Source: Actinomycetospora callitridis (lineage in GTDB: Bacteria; Actinomycetota; Actinomycetes; Mycobacteriales; Pseudonocardiaceae). From it: 64,000 bases of DNA. The stretch covers positions 62,001-126,000 of the forward strand of contig NZ_JAQZAK010000011.1 of assembly GCF_028737265.1 (NCBI RefSeq). Direction: 5' to 3'. The notes under the pieces are model-generated. The model was not told the origin of the DNA. It searched no databases and saw only the letters and a program-made list of their open reading frames with translations. Both the position numbers and the translations under genes were made by a program. How positions within the stretch are numbered: the first letter of the stretch is position 1; each line of letters begins with the position of its first letter. Shown piece after piece: positions 15,839-24,116 of the stretch.

Positions 15839-17806
15839 TCAGAACGGTGGGTCCCCGTCGTAGGAGCTCCGGATCGGGGTGGTGGTCCTCGTCGGGCGGG
15901 CCTTCTGGGTCGGCGCGACCTTGCGGTACCAGTCGGGGTCGATGTCGTCGCCGGCGTCGGTGCGGTCGTCGGACCAGCCGTCGTCGGGGAGGGGTCGGGG
16001 TGCGGCGGCGGGCCGTGGCGCCGGGAGCGGTTCGGTGACGCGCTTGGGGTGGCTGGTGTAGGTGATGCCGGCGCGGGTGCGGATGACGAACTGTCCGGGG
16101 CTGGGTTGGCGGACCGTCCATGGGGCGTGGTGTTTGGCGCGGTGATCGTGGGTGCACCAGGCGCCGAGGTTCCACGAGGAGGTGGGCCCGCCCCGGGCGT
16201 GGGCGAGGGTGTGGTCGAGGTCGGCGTTGTGGGCGGGGCGCCGGCACCAGGGCGCGACGCAGTGCCGGTCGCGGACCCGGATCCAGCGGTCGAGTTCGGC
16301 GCCGGGACGCCGCCGGGCCCGGTCATCGGGTCCGGCGTTGTGGTCCGGAGGCGCGCCGGGCCGCCCGAGGTCGGCGAGCCGCTGCTGCAGTTCCCGCAGC
16401 AGCGGCGCCCAGTCGGGGTGGTCGTCGGGGTCGAGGGCGGCGAGCAGTGTCGTCGGAACGTGGAGTTCGACGATCGATGCCCGGCGTCCCCGCGCCCGAG
16501 CCGGGCGGCGGGGGTCGGGTGGTCGGCGTCGGGCGAGCAGGACGTGCTGGAGGCGGCCCTGGTCGTCGGTGAGCACGACACGCCATTCGCCGCTGCGGTG
16601 GCGCAGGGCGAGCGTGCGGGCGTCACCGGCGAGGACGGCGCCGTAGCCGGGGACGCTGCCGGGGTGCTCGTCGAGCCCGAGGGCGGTGGTCAGCCGCAGC
16701 CGCACCTCCACGCAGCCCTCCCGGATCCGGCCCGGACCGGTGTCGGGCGGATCGAGCGGCACCGCGGGGTCGAGCACGGCAGGCAGGTCGGGGAGGTCGA
16801 GGACGCCCTGCTCCGACGGTGAGCGCGGCGCTGGCACGGTCGCGACGAGATCGTCGTCCGGGTCCTCGCCGGGGTCCTCGCCGGGGCCGTCGTCGTCGGG
16901 GCCGTTGTCGTCGGGACCGCTGTCGTCGGGGCCGTCGTCACCGGTGTCGTCCCCGCCGCTGGCGTCGTCGGGGTCTTGCGGGGTGTTCTGGGCGTGGTAC
17001 TCGGCGGCGAGCAGCAGCGCGATGGTGCGGTCGTCCATCCCGGCGGTGGAGCCGTCGAGCAGCCGCAGCCCGACCTGCAGTCGCAGCACCCCGATCGGGG
17101 TGAGGACACCGAGGTGGCGGACCGTGGCGGCGAGCGCGTCGATGCGGGCCTGGGAGGCGATGCCGTCGGGGGCGGGCGCGTCGCAGAACGACAGGTTCGC
17201 GGTGCCCGACGGGGTCGGCGAGAGGAGCACCCGCGCCCGCGCCTCGGCACGCTGGCGGCGCCGCTGGGCCCAGTCCGGGTCCAGCGCCGTCGCGACCTGC
17301 TCGATCCGCTCGATCAACGCCCCGACCGGCAGCTCCGGCGCCTCGGGCAGCACGATCCGGCACACCTCGTGGGCGTGGTCGTCGGTGAGGTCGCGGGTCT
17401 GGTCGCAGATCGTGCGGGCCTTGGGTTCGTCGAGCCACCCGCCGTACAGCGCGTTGCCGACCTCGGGCAGCCGCTGCTGCAGGTCGTCGGCCAGGTCGAG
17501 CTTGCGCGAGGACATGGTGCGCGACCAGCCCAGCTGGGCCGAGACCTCGTCACCGGAGAACTCGTCGCACGACGACAGCCGCTCGGTGCGACCAGCCTGG
17601 GCGCGCCCCAGATGGTGGATGCCTTCGAGCAGCTCGGCCGTCGCCCGGTTCTGCGACCGCCACCGGCCCCGCACGTACGCGGCCAGATCCTCGCCCGTCA
17701 ACGCGGCCGGCGACAGGCACTCCAGAGCAGCGGCCAGCTCCGCGCCGGGCGCGAGAGCGTCCAGCTCGGCCACCAGGCCGACCCGGACACCGTGGTCGAT
17801 GCTCAC
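15839..17806 (-). CDS. DUF222/HNH endonuclease-domain protein
   Basis: 655 residues of the large actinobacterial DUF222-HNH family. The N-terminal part (about 1-270) is the helical DUF222 region. A strongly acidic Asp/Gly/Pro linker (DDTGDDGPDDSGPDDNGPDD) is followed by the C-terminal HNH nuclease: CVAPWCRRPAHNADLDHTLAHARGGPTSSWNLGAWCTHDHRAKHH, with DLDH, GGPTSSWNL and CxxHDHRAKH giving the metal and catalytic His. The family is present in many near-copies in these genomes and its role is unproven; it may be linked to mobile or repeat DNA. GTG 17806 starts VSIDHGVRVG. Confidence 0.9.
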   Translation of the reverse strand: MSIDHGVRVGLVAELDALAPGAELAAALECLSPAALTGEDLAAYVRGRWRSQNRATAELLEGIHHLGRAQAGRTERLSSCDEFSGDEVSAQLGWSRTMSSRKLDLADDLQQRLPEVGNALYGGWLDEPKARTICDQTRDLTDDHAHEVCRIVLPEAPELPVGALIERIEQVATALDPDWAQRRRQRAEARARVLLSPTPSGTANLSFCDAPAPDGIASQARIDALAATVRHLGVLTPIGVLRLQVGLRLLDGSTAGMDDRTIALLLAAEYHAQNTPQDPDDASGGDDTGDDGPDDSGPDDNGPDDDGPGEDPGEDPDDDLVATVPAPRSPSEQGVLDLPDLPAVLDPAVPLDPPDTGPGRIREGCVEVRLRLTTALGLDEHPGSVPGYGAVLAGDARTLALRHRSGEWRVVLTDDQGRLQHVLLARRRPPDPRRPARARGRRASIVELHVPTTLLAALDPDDHPDWAPLLRELQQRLADLGRPGAPPDHNAGPDDRARRRPGAELDRWIRVRDRHCVAPWCRRPAHNADLDHTLAHARGGPTSSWNLGAWCTHDHRAKHHAPWTVRQPSPGQFVIRTRAGITYTSHPKRVTEPLPAPRPAAAPRPLPDDGWSDDRTDAGDDIDPDWYRKVAPTQKARPTRTTTPIRSSYDGDPPF

Positions 17807-17910
17807 GACCAGAACGCTAGCCCCGACCCCCGACAGTGACGGCCCACCGAAGGTCCTCCACAGCGACCGGCGAGGTCACAGCACGATAACGATCCCCTGC
17901 TCGGAGGCCC

Positions 17911-19008
17911 CTACGTCCAGTACAGGACCCGCGCCGCGGGCAGGCGCTCCGCGAGCTCGGAGGTCACGTGGGCGCGCAGATCCGCCATCACGTCGTCGGG
18001 GTAGACGTGCTTCACCGCGCCGAACTTCCCGCGCTTGGTGCGCCGCTGCTCGGGGTCCATCTCGAGGCGGGTGCGCGGGTACCAGCTCTCGAGGGTCTCC
18101 TTGCTCCCCGGCGTGAACCGGTGGGTGATGCACTCGGCGGTGAGGTCGAGGTCGTCGATCCCCTCGAGCGCCGCCGCGACCCGGGCGAGCAGGTCGGAGT
18201 ACGCCGCCCGCCAGTCACCGACGGGCATGATCGGCGCGATCGTCAGACCCACGGGCCAGCCGGCACGGGCGAGCGTCGCGAGCGCGTCGATGCGTTTCCC
18301 GACCGGATCGGTCCCGCCCTCGAAGCGGCCCACCACCGACTCCGGGCCGACGGAGAACCGCAGGCGCGTGCGACCGCCGTGCGGCAGGTCGAGCAGCCCT
18401 GCGACGTCGGCGAACTTCGTCGTCGCCCGCAGCTGCACCGGGCCGCCGAAATCGTGGGTCCCGACGTGGCGGATCGCCGCCGAGAGACTGCCGGTGACGT
18501 GCTCGATGCCCAGCGGGTCGGTGTAGCAGGACGCCTCGAAGGTCGTCCCCTCCGCGGCGCGGTCGACGTTCGTCGAGGTGATCGTGCCGTGGCCGACGTA
18601 GGCGTCGAGGCCGGCGAGGATCTCCTCGAGGTCGCCGTTGACGCGGGTCATCGGCGGGCCGGCCAGCGACCCGGCGAGGTAGCAGTACTGGCAGTGGGCC
18701 GGGCAGCCTCGGGCGAGGTCGACCCGCCAGTCGGCGCTCGGCGGGATGGGGTCGAGCTTCCGCGCCGACGCCGGGCTCGTCACCACCGCCAGCGTCGACT
18801 TCGCACGGGCGTAGGTCTCGCGCTCGGTCTCCCCGCGCACACCGGTGATGCGGTCGCCACGCAGCAGCTCGACGTCGTCGACGCCGGCCGCCGCGCACCG
18901 TCGGAGGATCTCGGCGGTGTGCGGGTGCTCCTGCGCGGACCGGGTGACCAGGACGCGCTGCGGGGTCCAGAGGCGGGTGGTGGGCGGGGCCGGGAGGGAT
19001 GTCGTCAT
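17911..19008 (-). CDS. SPL-family radical SAM protein
   Basis: 365 residues. The iron-sulfur motif CX3CX2C is Cys102, Cys106, Cys109 in LARGCPAHCQYCYLAG, as in spore photoproduct lyase. TTFEASCYTDPLGIEHVTGSL and LRFSVGPESVVGRFEGGTDPVGKRIDAL are shared with SPL-like proteins of non-sporing actinobacteria, whose substrate is unproven. The C-terminus TKRGKFGAVKHVYPDDVM is also typical. ATG 19008 starts MTTSLPAPPTT; an in-frame ATG at 19095 adds 29 residues across the inverted repeat and is less likely. Possible DNA repair role; inference. Confidence 0.88.
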   Translation of the reverse strand: MTTSLPAPPTTRLWTPQRVLVTRSAQEHPHTAEILRRCAAAGVDDVELLRGDRITGVRGETERETYARAKSTLAVVTSPASARKLDPIPPSADWRVDLARGCPAHCQYCYLAGSLAGPPMTRVNGDLEEILAGLDAYVGHGTITSTNVDRAAEGTTFEASCYTDPLGIEHVTGSLSAAIRHVGTHDFGGPVQLRATTKFADVAGLLDLPHGGRTRLRFSVGPESVVGRFEGGTDPVGKRIDALATLARAGWPVGLTIAPIMPVGDWRAAYSDLLARVAAALEGIDDLDLTAECITHRFTPGSKETLESWYPRTRLEMDPEQRRTKRGKFGAVKHVYPDDVMADLRAHVTSELAERLPAARVLYWT

Positions 19009-19031
19009 CGCACCCACGTCAACGCACCGCA

Positions 19032-19055
19032 CGTTCGGCGACTTCCGCCCGAACG
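19032..19055. promoter_or_regulatory. Inverted repeat upstream of the SPL-like gene
   Basis: CGTTCGG and CCGAACG, 7-bp perfect arms separated by 10 bp, lie 24 bp before the SPL-like start and about 90 bp before the divergent 71-residue gene. It is not the LexA box orientation (CGAAC-N4-GTTCG). Possible operator or hairpin. Confidence 0.4.
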
Positions 19056-19142
19056 GGGTGATTGGTCCCTCCGGGCGCGGGATACTCGGCCGCATCCGGC
19101 AGTGGTGCCGGTCACATCCGTTCAGCCCACCCGGGAGGTCCC

Positions 19143-19358
19143 GTGTCCGCCCCGTCCTCCGGTCCCGACCTGCGCCCCGCGGCGCTCGACGACGCGGCCC
19201 TCGACGACCTGCGCCGTGTCGAGGAGCGCATCGGCATCCCGCTCGTCGCGTACGAGGCCGAGAGCCCCTACGCCGAGCTCACCGACGAGCAGCTCGCCGA
19301 GATCCGGCGCGCCGAGAGCGCCCTCGGCGTCCGGCTGCTGGCCTACCGCCCCGCCTGA
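19143..19358 (+). CDS. Small acidic protein with an internal duplication
   Basis: A 71-residue protein, not recognised. It contains two similar helices: ALDDLRRVEERIGIPLVAYE and QLAEIRRAESALGVRLLAYR, about 34 residues apart, sharing the pattern L-x-[DE]-[LI]-R-R-x-E-x-x-[IL]-G-[IV]-x-L-[VL]-A-Y. The preceding GGGAGG is well placed before GTG 19143. The two halves could form a helical hairpin or pseudo-dimer. It is divergent from the SPL-like gene. Confidence 0.65.
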   Translation: MSAPSSGPDLRPAALDDAALDDLRRVEERIGIPLVAYEAESPYAELTDEQLAEIRRAESALGVRLLAYRPA

Positions 19359-19386
19359 CGGGTCGGGCCCACCTCGGCGACCGTGC

Positions 19387-19935
19387 TCATGGCGCGTCGG
19401 CGGTCGCGGGATCGGCGGTGGCGGGATCGGTGGTGGCGGGATCGGTGGCCGCGTACCGCGGCGCCAGCTCCTCCCAGGCGGCCAGGAACGCCGGCCCGGA
19501 GCAACCCTCGGACCCCACGTCACGCCCGTCCAGGTGCACGGCGAGGTTGTCGAGGTGTAGGTGCCACCCGGCCCCGTACTGCACGACGTCGACCTCGAGG
19601 AGGGTGTGGTCGAGGCGCAGGAGGGTCTGCGCGCCGTCGGGAACGAGGCGCAGCAGGAGCTCCGAGGCCGGTTCGCCGGTGTAGTACCAGGTCAAGCGCA
19701 GCTCGTGCGGCGGGTCCCAGATGGTCACTGTGCACGTGGCCGTCTCCGCACCGCTCATGCGCAGCACGAACGTCGCGTCGGGACCGGGCGCGCCCGACTC
19801 GACGGGTGCCAGCCAGTCGCTCAGCCGCGCGGGGTCGGTGAGCGCGTCCCACACCCGGGCGGCCGGGGCCGCGATGCGGCGCTCGAGGTGGACGGTGCCG
19901 GCGGCGCGGTCCACGGCGCCGAGGAGATCGGTCAT
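19387..19935 (-). CDS. SRPBCC/AHSA1 family protein
   Basis: 182 residues with an activator-of-Hsp90-ATPase-like START fold: VHLERRIAAPAARVWDALTDPARLSDWLAPVES, LRLTWYYTGE and YGAGWHLHLDNLAVHLDG. Such proteins bind small hydrophobic ligands and are very often paired with an ArsR repressor, as here. The last 25 residues are a DPATTDPATADPATADAP repeat. Start overlaps the ArsR stop (ATGA). Confidence 0.88.
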   Translation of the reverse strand: MTDLLGAVDRAAGTVHLERRIAAPAARVWDALTDPARLSDWLAPVESGAPGPDATFVLRMSGAETATCTVTIWDPPHELRLTWYYTGEPASELLLRLVPDGAQTLLRLDHTLLEVDVVQYGAGWHLHLDNLAVHLDGRDVGSEGCSGPAFLAAWEELAPRYAATDPATTDPATADPATADAP

Positions 19936-20264
19936 GAGGTGCTCCCATCGTGGTCGTTCTCGAGGTGGCGTTCGAGGGCGTCGAGGCGCCCGGCCCAGAA
20001 GCGGGTCTGGCGCGCCGCCCAGCCGGCGAGCTCGTCGAGCGGGCCGGGATCGAGGCGGTAGACGCGGCGCTGCGCGTCGGCCGTGCTGGTGACCAGCCCG
20101 GCCTCACGCAGCACCTTGAGGTGCTTGGACGCGGTGGGCTGGCGGATCCCGAACCGCTCGGCGGCGAGCTCGGCGAGCTCCCCCGCCGTCACCTCACCCC
20201 GATCGGCCAGCCGCTCGACCATCGAGCGTCGCACCGGATCCGCCACCGCCTGGAACACGTCCAC
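19932..20264 (-). CDS. ArsR/SmtB family repressor
   Basis: A 110-residue winged-HTH protein: MDVFQAVADPVRRSMVERLADRGEVTAGELAELAAERFGIRQPTASKHLKVLREAGLVTSTADAQRRVYRLDPGPLDELAGW. No Cys metal site is present, so it is of the non-metal ArsR type that pairs with AHSA1 proteins and regulates its own operon. First gene of a two-gene operon with the SRPBCC protein. Confidence 0.9.
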   Translation of the reverse strand: MDVFQAVADPVRRSMVERLADRGEVTAGELAELAAERFGIRQPTASKHLKVLREAGLVTSTADAQRRVYRLDPGPLDELAGWAARQTRFWAGRLDALERHLENDHDGSTS

Positions 20265-20282
20265 GACCCGTACTTTGCCATA

Positions 20283-20296
20283 CAGCTATATAGCTG
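20283..20296. promoter_or_regulatory. Perfect 14-bp palindrome, likely ArsR operator
   Basis: CAGCTATATAGCTG is a perfect palindrome, 19 bp before the ArsR start codon and 85 bp before the phosphotriesterase-like gene. Its A/T-rich core stands out in this GC-rich DNA and probably overlaps the promoter's -10 region. Autoregulation is the simplest reading. Confidence 0.65.
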
Positions 20297-20380
20297 ACAA
20301 GCGATTCAGAAGGTCCTGGTTTCGCCGCGGGGAATCCGTGACAGTGGTTCGGGTCACAACGACGCGGCGGAGGTGCGGGC

Positions 20381-21352
20381 ATGCCCACGGTGGAGACGGT
20401 GCGGGGTCCGGTGGACACCGGGGATCTGGGCACGACGCTGATGCACGAGCACGTGTTCGTGCTGTCGCCGGACGTCATGCAGAACTACGGGGACGAGTAC
20501 TGGGACGAGGAGGTCCGGGTCGCCGACGCGATCGAGAAGCTGCGCCGCCTGCGCGAGCTGGGCGTCACGACGATCGTCGACCCCACCGTCGTCGGGCTTG
20601 GCCGCTACATCCCCCGCGTCGCGCGGATCAACGCCGAGGTCGACCTGAACATCGTCGTCGCCACCGGCCTCTACACGTTCGACGAGATCCCCCACTTCCT
20701 GCACTACCGCGGCCCCGGCACCGTGCTCGGTGGGGACGAGCCCATGACCGAGATGTTCGTGCGCGACATCCGTGAGGGCATCGGCGGCACCGGGATCAAG
20801 GCGGCGTTCCTCAAGGGCGTCGTCGAGGAGCGCGGCCTCACGCCCGACCAGACCCGCATCCAGCACGCGATCGCGGCCACCCATGTCGAGACGGGTGTGC
20901 CGATCACCGTGCACACCAACGCCGCCCACCAGACGGGGCGGCTGGCGCTCGATCTCTACGAGAAGGCAGGCGTCGACCTCACCAAGGTCGTCGTCGGGCA
21001 CGCCGGGGACAGCAACGACCTCGACTACCTGCGCGAGATCGCCGACCGCGGCGCCACGATCGGCGCCGACCGGTTCGGCGTCGACGTCTTCAACCCGACC
21101 GACCAGCGGGTGGCCACCATCGCCGCACTCTGCGCGGAGGGGTACGCCGAGAAGATCGTGCTGTCCCACGACGCGTCCTGCTACATCGACTTCTTCTCCG
21201 GCGACAGCCAGGCGACGAAGGAGCAGATGCTCCCGAACTGGCACTACGAGCACATCCACCGCGACGTGCTCCCCGCGCTGCGCGAGCAGGGCGTCTCCGA
21301 CGAACAGCTCACGACGATGCTGGTCGAGAACCCGCGGCGGTACTTCTCGTGA
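20381..21352 (+). CDS. Phosphotriesterase-family metal hydrolase
   Basis: A 323-residue amidohydrolase-superfamily TIM barrel. Metal ligands are His22 and His24 in MHEHVF, the late His residues in PITVHTNAAH and VVVGHAGDS, and Asp in VLSHDASC. A Lys in GIKAAFLKG is in the right area for the carboxylated bridge. This group includes lactonases and parathion hydrolase relatives; the actual substrate is probably a lactone or ester. GGAGGTG precedes ATG 20381. The ligase gene starts within its last 4 nt, so the two enzymes likely act on one pathway: hydrolysis to an acid, then CoA activation. Confidence 0.9.
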   Translation: MPTVETVRGPVDTGDLGTTLMHEHVFVLSPDVMQNYGDEYWDEEVRVADAIEKLRRLRELGVTTIVDPTVVGLGRYIPRVARINAEVDLNIVVATGLYTFDEIPHFLHYRGPGTVLGGDEPMTEMFVRDIREGIGGTGIKAAFLKGVVEERGLTPDQTRIQHAIAATHVETGVPITVHTNAAHQTGRLALDLYEKAGVDLTKVVVGHAGDSNDLDYLREIADRGATIGADRFGVDVFNPTDQRVATIAALCAEGYAEKIVLSHDASCYIDFFSGDSQATKEQMLPNWHYEHIHRDVLPALREQGVSDEQLTTMLVENPRRYFS

Positions 21353-22899
21353 GCCCCGAACCCCTGCCCCCCGAGCACCTGACCCCCGAACCCCTGCCCC
21401 GCGGCCCCGCGCCGTTCGACACGACGGGCATCACCCGCGGCGACGACGGCATCGCGCGCTACGACCACCTCGCCCCGTCGGTGGTGGCGATGGTGCGGGC
21501 GTCGGTGGAGCGCCACCCCGACGTGGAGGCGGTGGTCGAGGTCGGGGGCGAGCGCGTCACGTACGCCGAGCTGTGGGAGCGCGCGGCCCGGGTCGCCGGC
21601 GGCCTGGTCGGCGACGGCATCACCCGCGGCGACCGGGTGGCCTCGCTGCTGCCGGCGGGCCTGGACTGGGTGGTCGGCTTCCTCGGCACCCTGCTCGCCG
21701 GCGCCGTCGCCGTGCCGGTGAACACCCGCTTCGCCGCGCCGGAGATCGAGCACGTGCTCACCGACTCCGGGGCCGCCGCCGTGCTGCGGGCCGGGTCGCC
21801 GCTGCCCGAGGGGAACCCCGAGGCCCTCGAGGACCTCGTCCCCGGCGACCTCGCGGCGATCTTCTACACCAGCGGCACCACCGGCCGCCCCAAGGGCGCA
21901 CGCACCACCCACGGCAACTTCCTGTCCAACGTCGAGACCGCGATCCGCGTCATCGGCATCGACCGCGCCGACGGACCGACGCTGCGCAACCTCGTCTCGG
22001 TCCCGCTGTTCCACGTCACCGGCTGCAATTCGCAGCTGCTCGTCCAGCTCGGTCTGGGCGGGACGACGGTGGTGCTGCCGACGTTCCAGGCGGACGCGTT
22101 CGTGCGCACGATCGTCGAGGAGCGCATCGACACGCTGGTCTCCGTCCCCGCGATCTACGGGCTGACGCTGGCCCGCGGCGACCTCGACGTCGACCTCTCC
22201 GGCGTCCGCCGCGCGACCTACGGCGGCGCGCCCATGGCGCCCGACCTGGTCCGGCGGCTCCAGGAGCGCCTCCCGCGGGCCCGGCTCGGCAACGGGTTCG
22301 GGCTGACCGAGACCTCCTCGATCTCCACGTTCCTGCCCCACGAGTGGGCGGTGGAGCACGCCGACTCCGTCGGCTTCGCCGCCCCGGTGGTCGACCTCGC
22401 GCTGGCCGACGTCGACGACGCCGGCGTCGGGGAGCTGCTGATCCGGGGCCCGAACGTCGTCGACGGGTACTGGCAGGCCCCGGAGGCGACGGCCCGGACC
22501 TTCGTCGACGGCTGGCTGCACAGCGGGGACCTCGCCCGCGTCGACGACGGGCTGGTCCGGGTGGTCGACCGCGCCAAGGACGTGATCAACCGCGGCGGCG
22601 AGAACGTCTACTCGGTCGAGGTCGAGAACGCCCTCGCCGGCGCACCCGGGGTGGCCGACGCGGCCGTCGTCGGGGTCCCGGACGACGTCATGGGCGAGAA
22701 GGTCGGCGCGGTGCTGGTGGGCGGGAGCGTCGACGTCGACGCCGTCCTCGCCTACCTCGACACGCAGCTCGCCGACTTCAAGGTGCCCCAGTTCGTCGTC
22801 GTCACCACCGACCCCCTGCCGCGCAACCCCGGCGGCAAGTTGCTCAAGCGGACCCTGCGCGACGGCACGGACTGGGGGCGGCCGGTGCGCGGTCGCTGA
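21349..22899 (+). CDS. AMP-binding acyl-CoA synthetase
   Basis: A 516-residue adenylate-forming enzyme that activates a carboxylic acid as acyl-AMP and joins it to CoA. Motifs: FYTSGTTGRPKGARTTH (P-loop), GNGFGLTETSS (A5), WLHSGDLARVDDGLVRVVDRAKDVINRGGENVYSVEVEN (A7-A8) and PRNPGGKLLKRTLRD with the A10 Lys. GTG 21349 overlaps the hydrolase stop. N-terminus has a Pro-rich PEPLPPEHLTPEPLP repeat. Substrate not readable. Confidence 0.93.
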   Translation: MSPEPLPPEHLTPEPLPRGPAPFDTTGITRGDDGIARYDHLAPSVVAMVRASVERHPDVEAVVEVGGERVTYAELWERAARVAGGLVGDGITRGDRVASLLPAGLDWVVGFLGTLLAGAVAVPVNTRFAAPEIEHVLTDSGAAAVLRAGSPLPEGNPEALEDLVPGDLAAIFYTSGTTGRPKGARTTHGNFLSNVETAIRVIGIDRADGPTLRNLVSVPLFHVTGCNSQLLVQLGLGGTTVVLPTFQADAFVRTIVEERIDTLVSVPAIYGLTLARGDLDVDLSGVRRATYGGAPMAPDLVRRLQERLPRARLGNGFGLTETSSISTFLPHEWAVEHADSVGFAAPVVDLALADVDDAGVGELLIRGPNVVDGYWQAPEATARTFVDGWLHSGDLARVDDGLVRVVDRAKDVINRGGENVYSVEVENALAGAPGVADAAVVGVPDDVMGEKVGAVLVGGSVDVDAVLAYLDTQLADFKVPQFVVVTTDPLPRNPGGKLLKRTLRDGTDWGRPVRGR

Positions 22900-23030
22900 C
22901 CGTCGAAATCGCACGCGGGCGACCACTCGGCCCTACCGGTTCCGCCGTTGACGCGCCACGGTGCAGTCTGATCCGTGTGTGCTCGGTCTTCCGCACGGCG
23001 CGGTGCTCCTCGCGGGCGCATCATCCGCGC

Positions 23031-23234
23031 ATGGACGACATGACGGTGCCGATGAGCACCATTTCGACGTGGCCTGACGAACAGGTCCGCCTGGCCTACA
23101 CGCTCAAGTCCGAGGACGTCCGGAGGCTACTCCAACTACCCTCTGATCACCCCGCTCGGGCGCGCGAATTGTCCGCCGCCCAATCGGGTAGCGAATTGTT
23201 CGGGCTCGAGCTCGTCCGGCGCGGTCTCCATTAG
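23031..23234 (+). CDS. Small hypothetical protein
   Basis: 67 residues: MDDMTVPMSTISTWPDEQVR..., with a helical middle (RLAYTLKSEDVRRLLQL). Not recognised. No good ribosome site; ATG 23040 is an alternative. It sits in a less GC-rich segment and ends before a terminator-like hairpin. Codon choice is less GC-biased than in neighbours, which hints at transfer. Confidence 0.4.
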   Translation: MDDMTVPMSTISTWPDEQVRLAYTLKSEDVRRLLQLPSDHPARARELSAAQSGSELFGLELVRRGLH

Positions 23235-23282
23235 GCGCCGTACCATCGGAGACCCTTCACGGTGGCGCAGCCCGGCACCGCC

Positions 23283-23299
23283 TGCCGGACGAACCGGCA
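23283..23299. terminator. Hairpin between convergent small genes
   Basis: TGCCGG and CCGGCA form a 6-bp stem with loop ACGAA; a short T-containing stretch (GGTTTC) follows on the + strand. It lies between the 67-residue gene and the converging 137-residue gene. Confidence 0.5.
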
Positions 23300-23321
23300 A
23301 GCGGTTTCACGCCTTCCCGTC

Positions 23322-23735
23322 TCAGGGCTCACGAATGTCGATGACCGAGCCCTGGTTGAAGCCGGCCATCTCGGTGTCCGGGCCACCCTTGGGGTTCTGG
23401 TTGGTGATGACGATCGTGAGCTGGTACACGCCCTCGGGAAGGAGACCCAGAGGGGTCACTTTCAGGTCGAGCTGATACGGATGCCCGTCGGTGGGCACGA
23501 CGTCCGTCTTGCCCTCCGCGATCTTGGCGCTGAACAACAGCGTCAGACCCGACGCGTAGACGGACACGGTCCACTCACCGCCCAAGAACTGGACGTTGGC
23601 CCCGTCGAGCTGAAAGTTGACCTGGACGGTGAAGTCCTGGTTGATGTCCAGGATGTGGTTTACCACGGCACCCGGATCGATCACGGTCACGCTGTCCGTG
23701 GCTGTGATCGCACTGGCTGGCGGTGTGTCAAACAT
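23322..23735 (-). CDS. Beta-rich hypothetical protein
   Basis: 137 residues, not recognised. The sequence alternates hydrophobic and polar residues (DFTVQVNFQLDG, WTVSVYASGLTLLFSAKIAEG, YQLDLKVTPLGLLPEGVYQLTIVITNQNP), as in an immunoglobulin-like beta sandwich. No signal peptide, no Cys. ATG 23735 is preceded by AAGGAG at good spacing, which supports real translation. Lower GC and rarer codons than neighbouring genes. Confidence 0.65.
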   Translation of the reverse strand: MFDTPPASAITATDSVTVIDPGAVVNHILDINQDFTVQVNFQLDGANVQFLGGEWTVSVYASGLTLLFSAKIAEGKTDVVPTDGHPYQLDLKVTPLGLLPEGVYQLTIVITNQNPKGGPDTEMAGFNQGSVIDIREP

Positions 23736-24116
23736 AGTGCTTCTCCTTCTCGGTCGGGTCGGAGGCATGCGGCTGTCCGATGGTTGCCCACCAAGAAAGA
23801 GTCCCCCGACGCCTCAACCATGTGCGAGAACGGTGAGACGGTAAAGGGCCATTCAGGTTGCGTTCGAAAATGATGACGGAACGTTCTTACTCTTCGATGT
23901 CGCTACGATGCAGACGGTCACGCAACGACTCGACCGTTCTTGAGCGACGACCGCGATCCACTTCGTAATCATTCCGACTCCACGCCTCCGAACGGCTCAC
24001 GGAACTCGGAGGAACTGGTGAAGCATTCGGGTCATCCGAGGGCGAGTCGCCGGATTTGATTGACGACGCGAACACTTTCACCGATCTCCACCGCCGATGG
24101 TCCGGCGATGATCGCC
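23736..24116. other. Intergenic stretch of lower GC, about 380 bp
   Basis: Contains the leader of the beta-rich gene and the tentative 64-codon frame below. Apart from these I see no RNA gene, repeat or known motif. The base composition is visibly more even than in the flanks. Confidence 0.5.
23887..24081 (-). CDS. Tentative small charged protein
   Basis: A 64-residue frame, VKVFASSIKSGDSPSDDPNASPVPPSSV..., ending RTVESLRDRLHRSDIEE. A GGAGA sequence lies about 5 nt before the GTG. Ser/Asp-rich, then a basic/acidic helix. Nothing recognised; could be spurious. Confidence 0.25.
   Translation of the reverse strand: MKVFASSIKSGDSPSDDPNASPVPPSSVSRSEAWSRNDYEVDRGRRSRTVESLRDRLHRSDIEE

Noticed and set aside
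15839..17806. HNH endonuclease as part of a mobile element or intein
   Set aside because: It is a full DUF222-HNH family gene with its own start, no flanking repeats and no host gene interrupted.
22900..24116. Genomic island with integrase and att sites
   Set aside because: Composition differs, but no integrase, tRNA edge or direct repeats were found.
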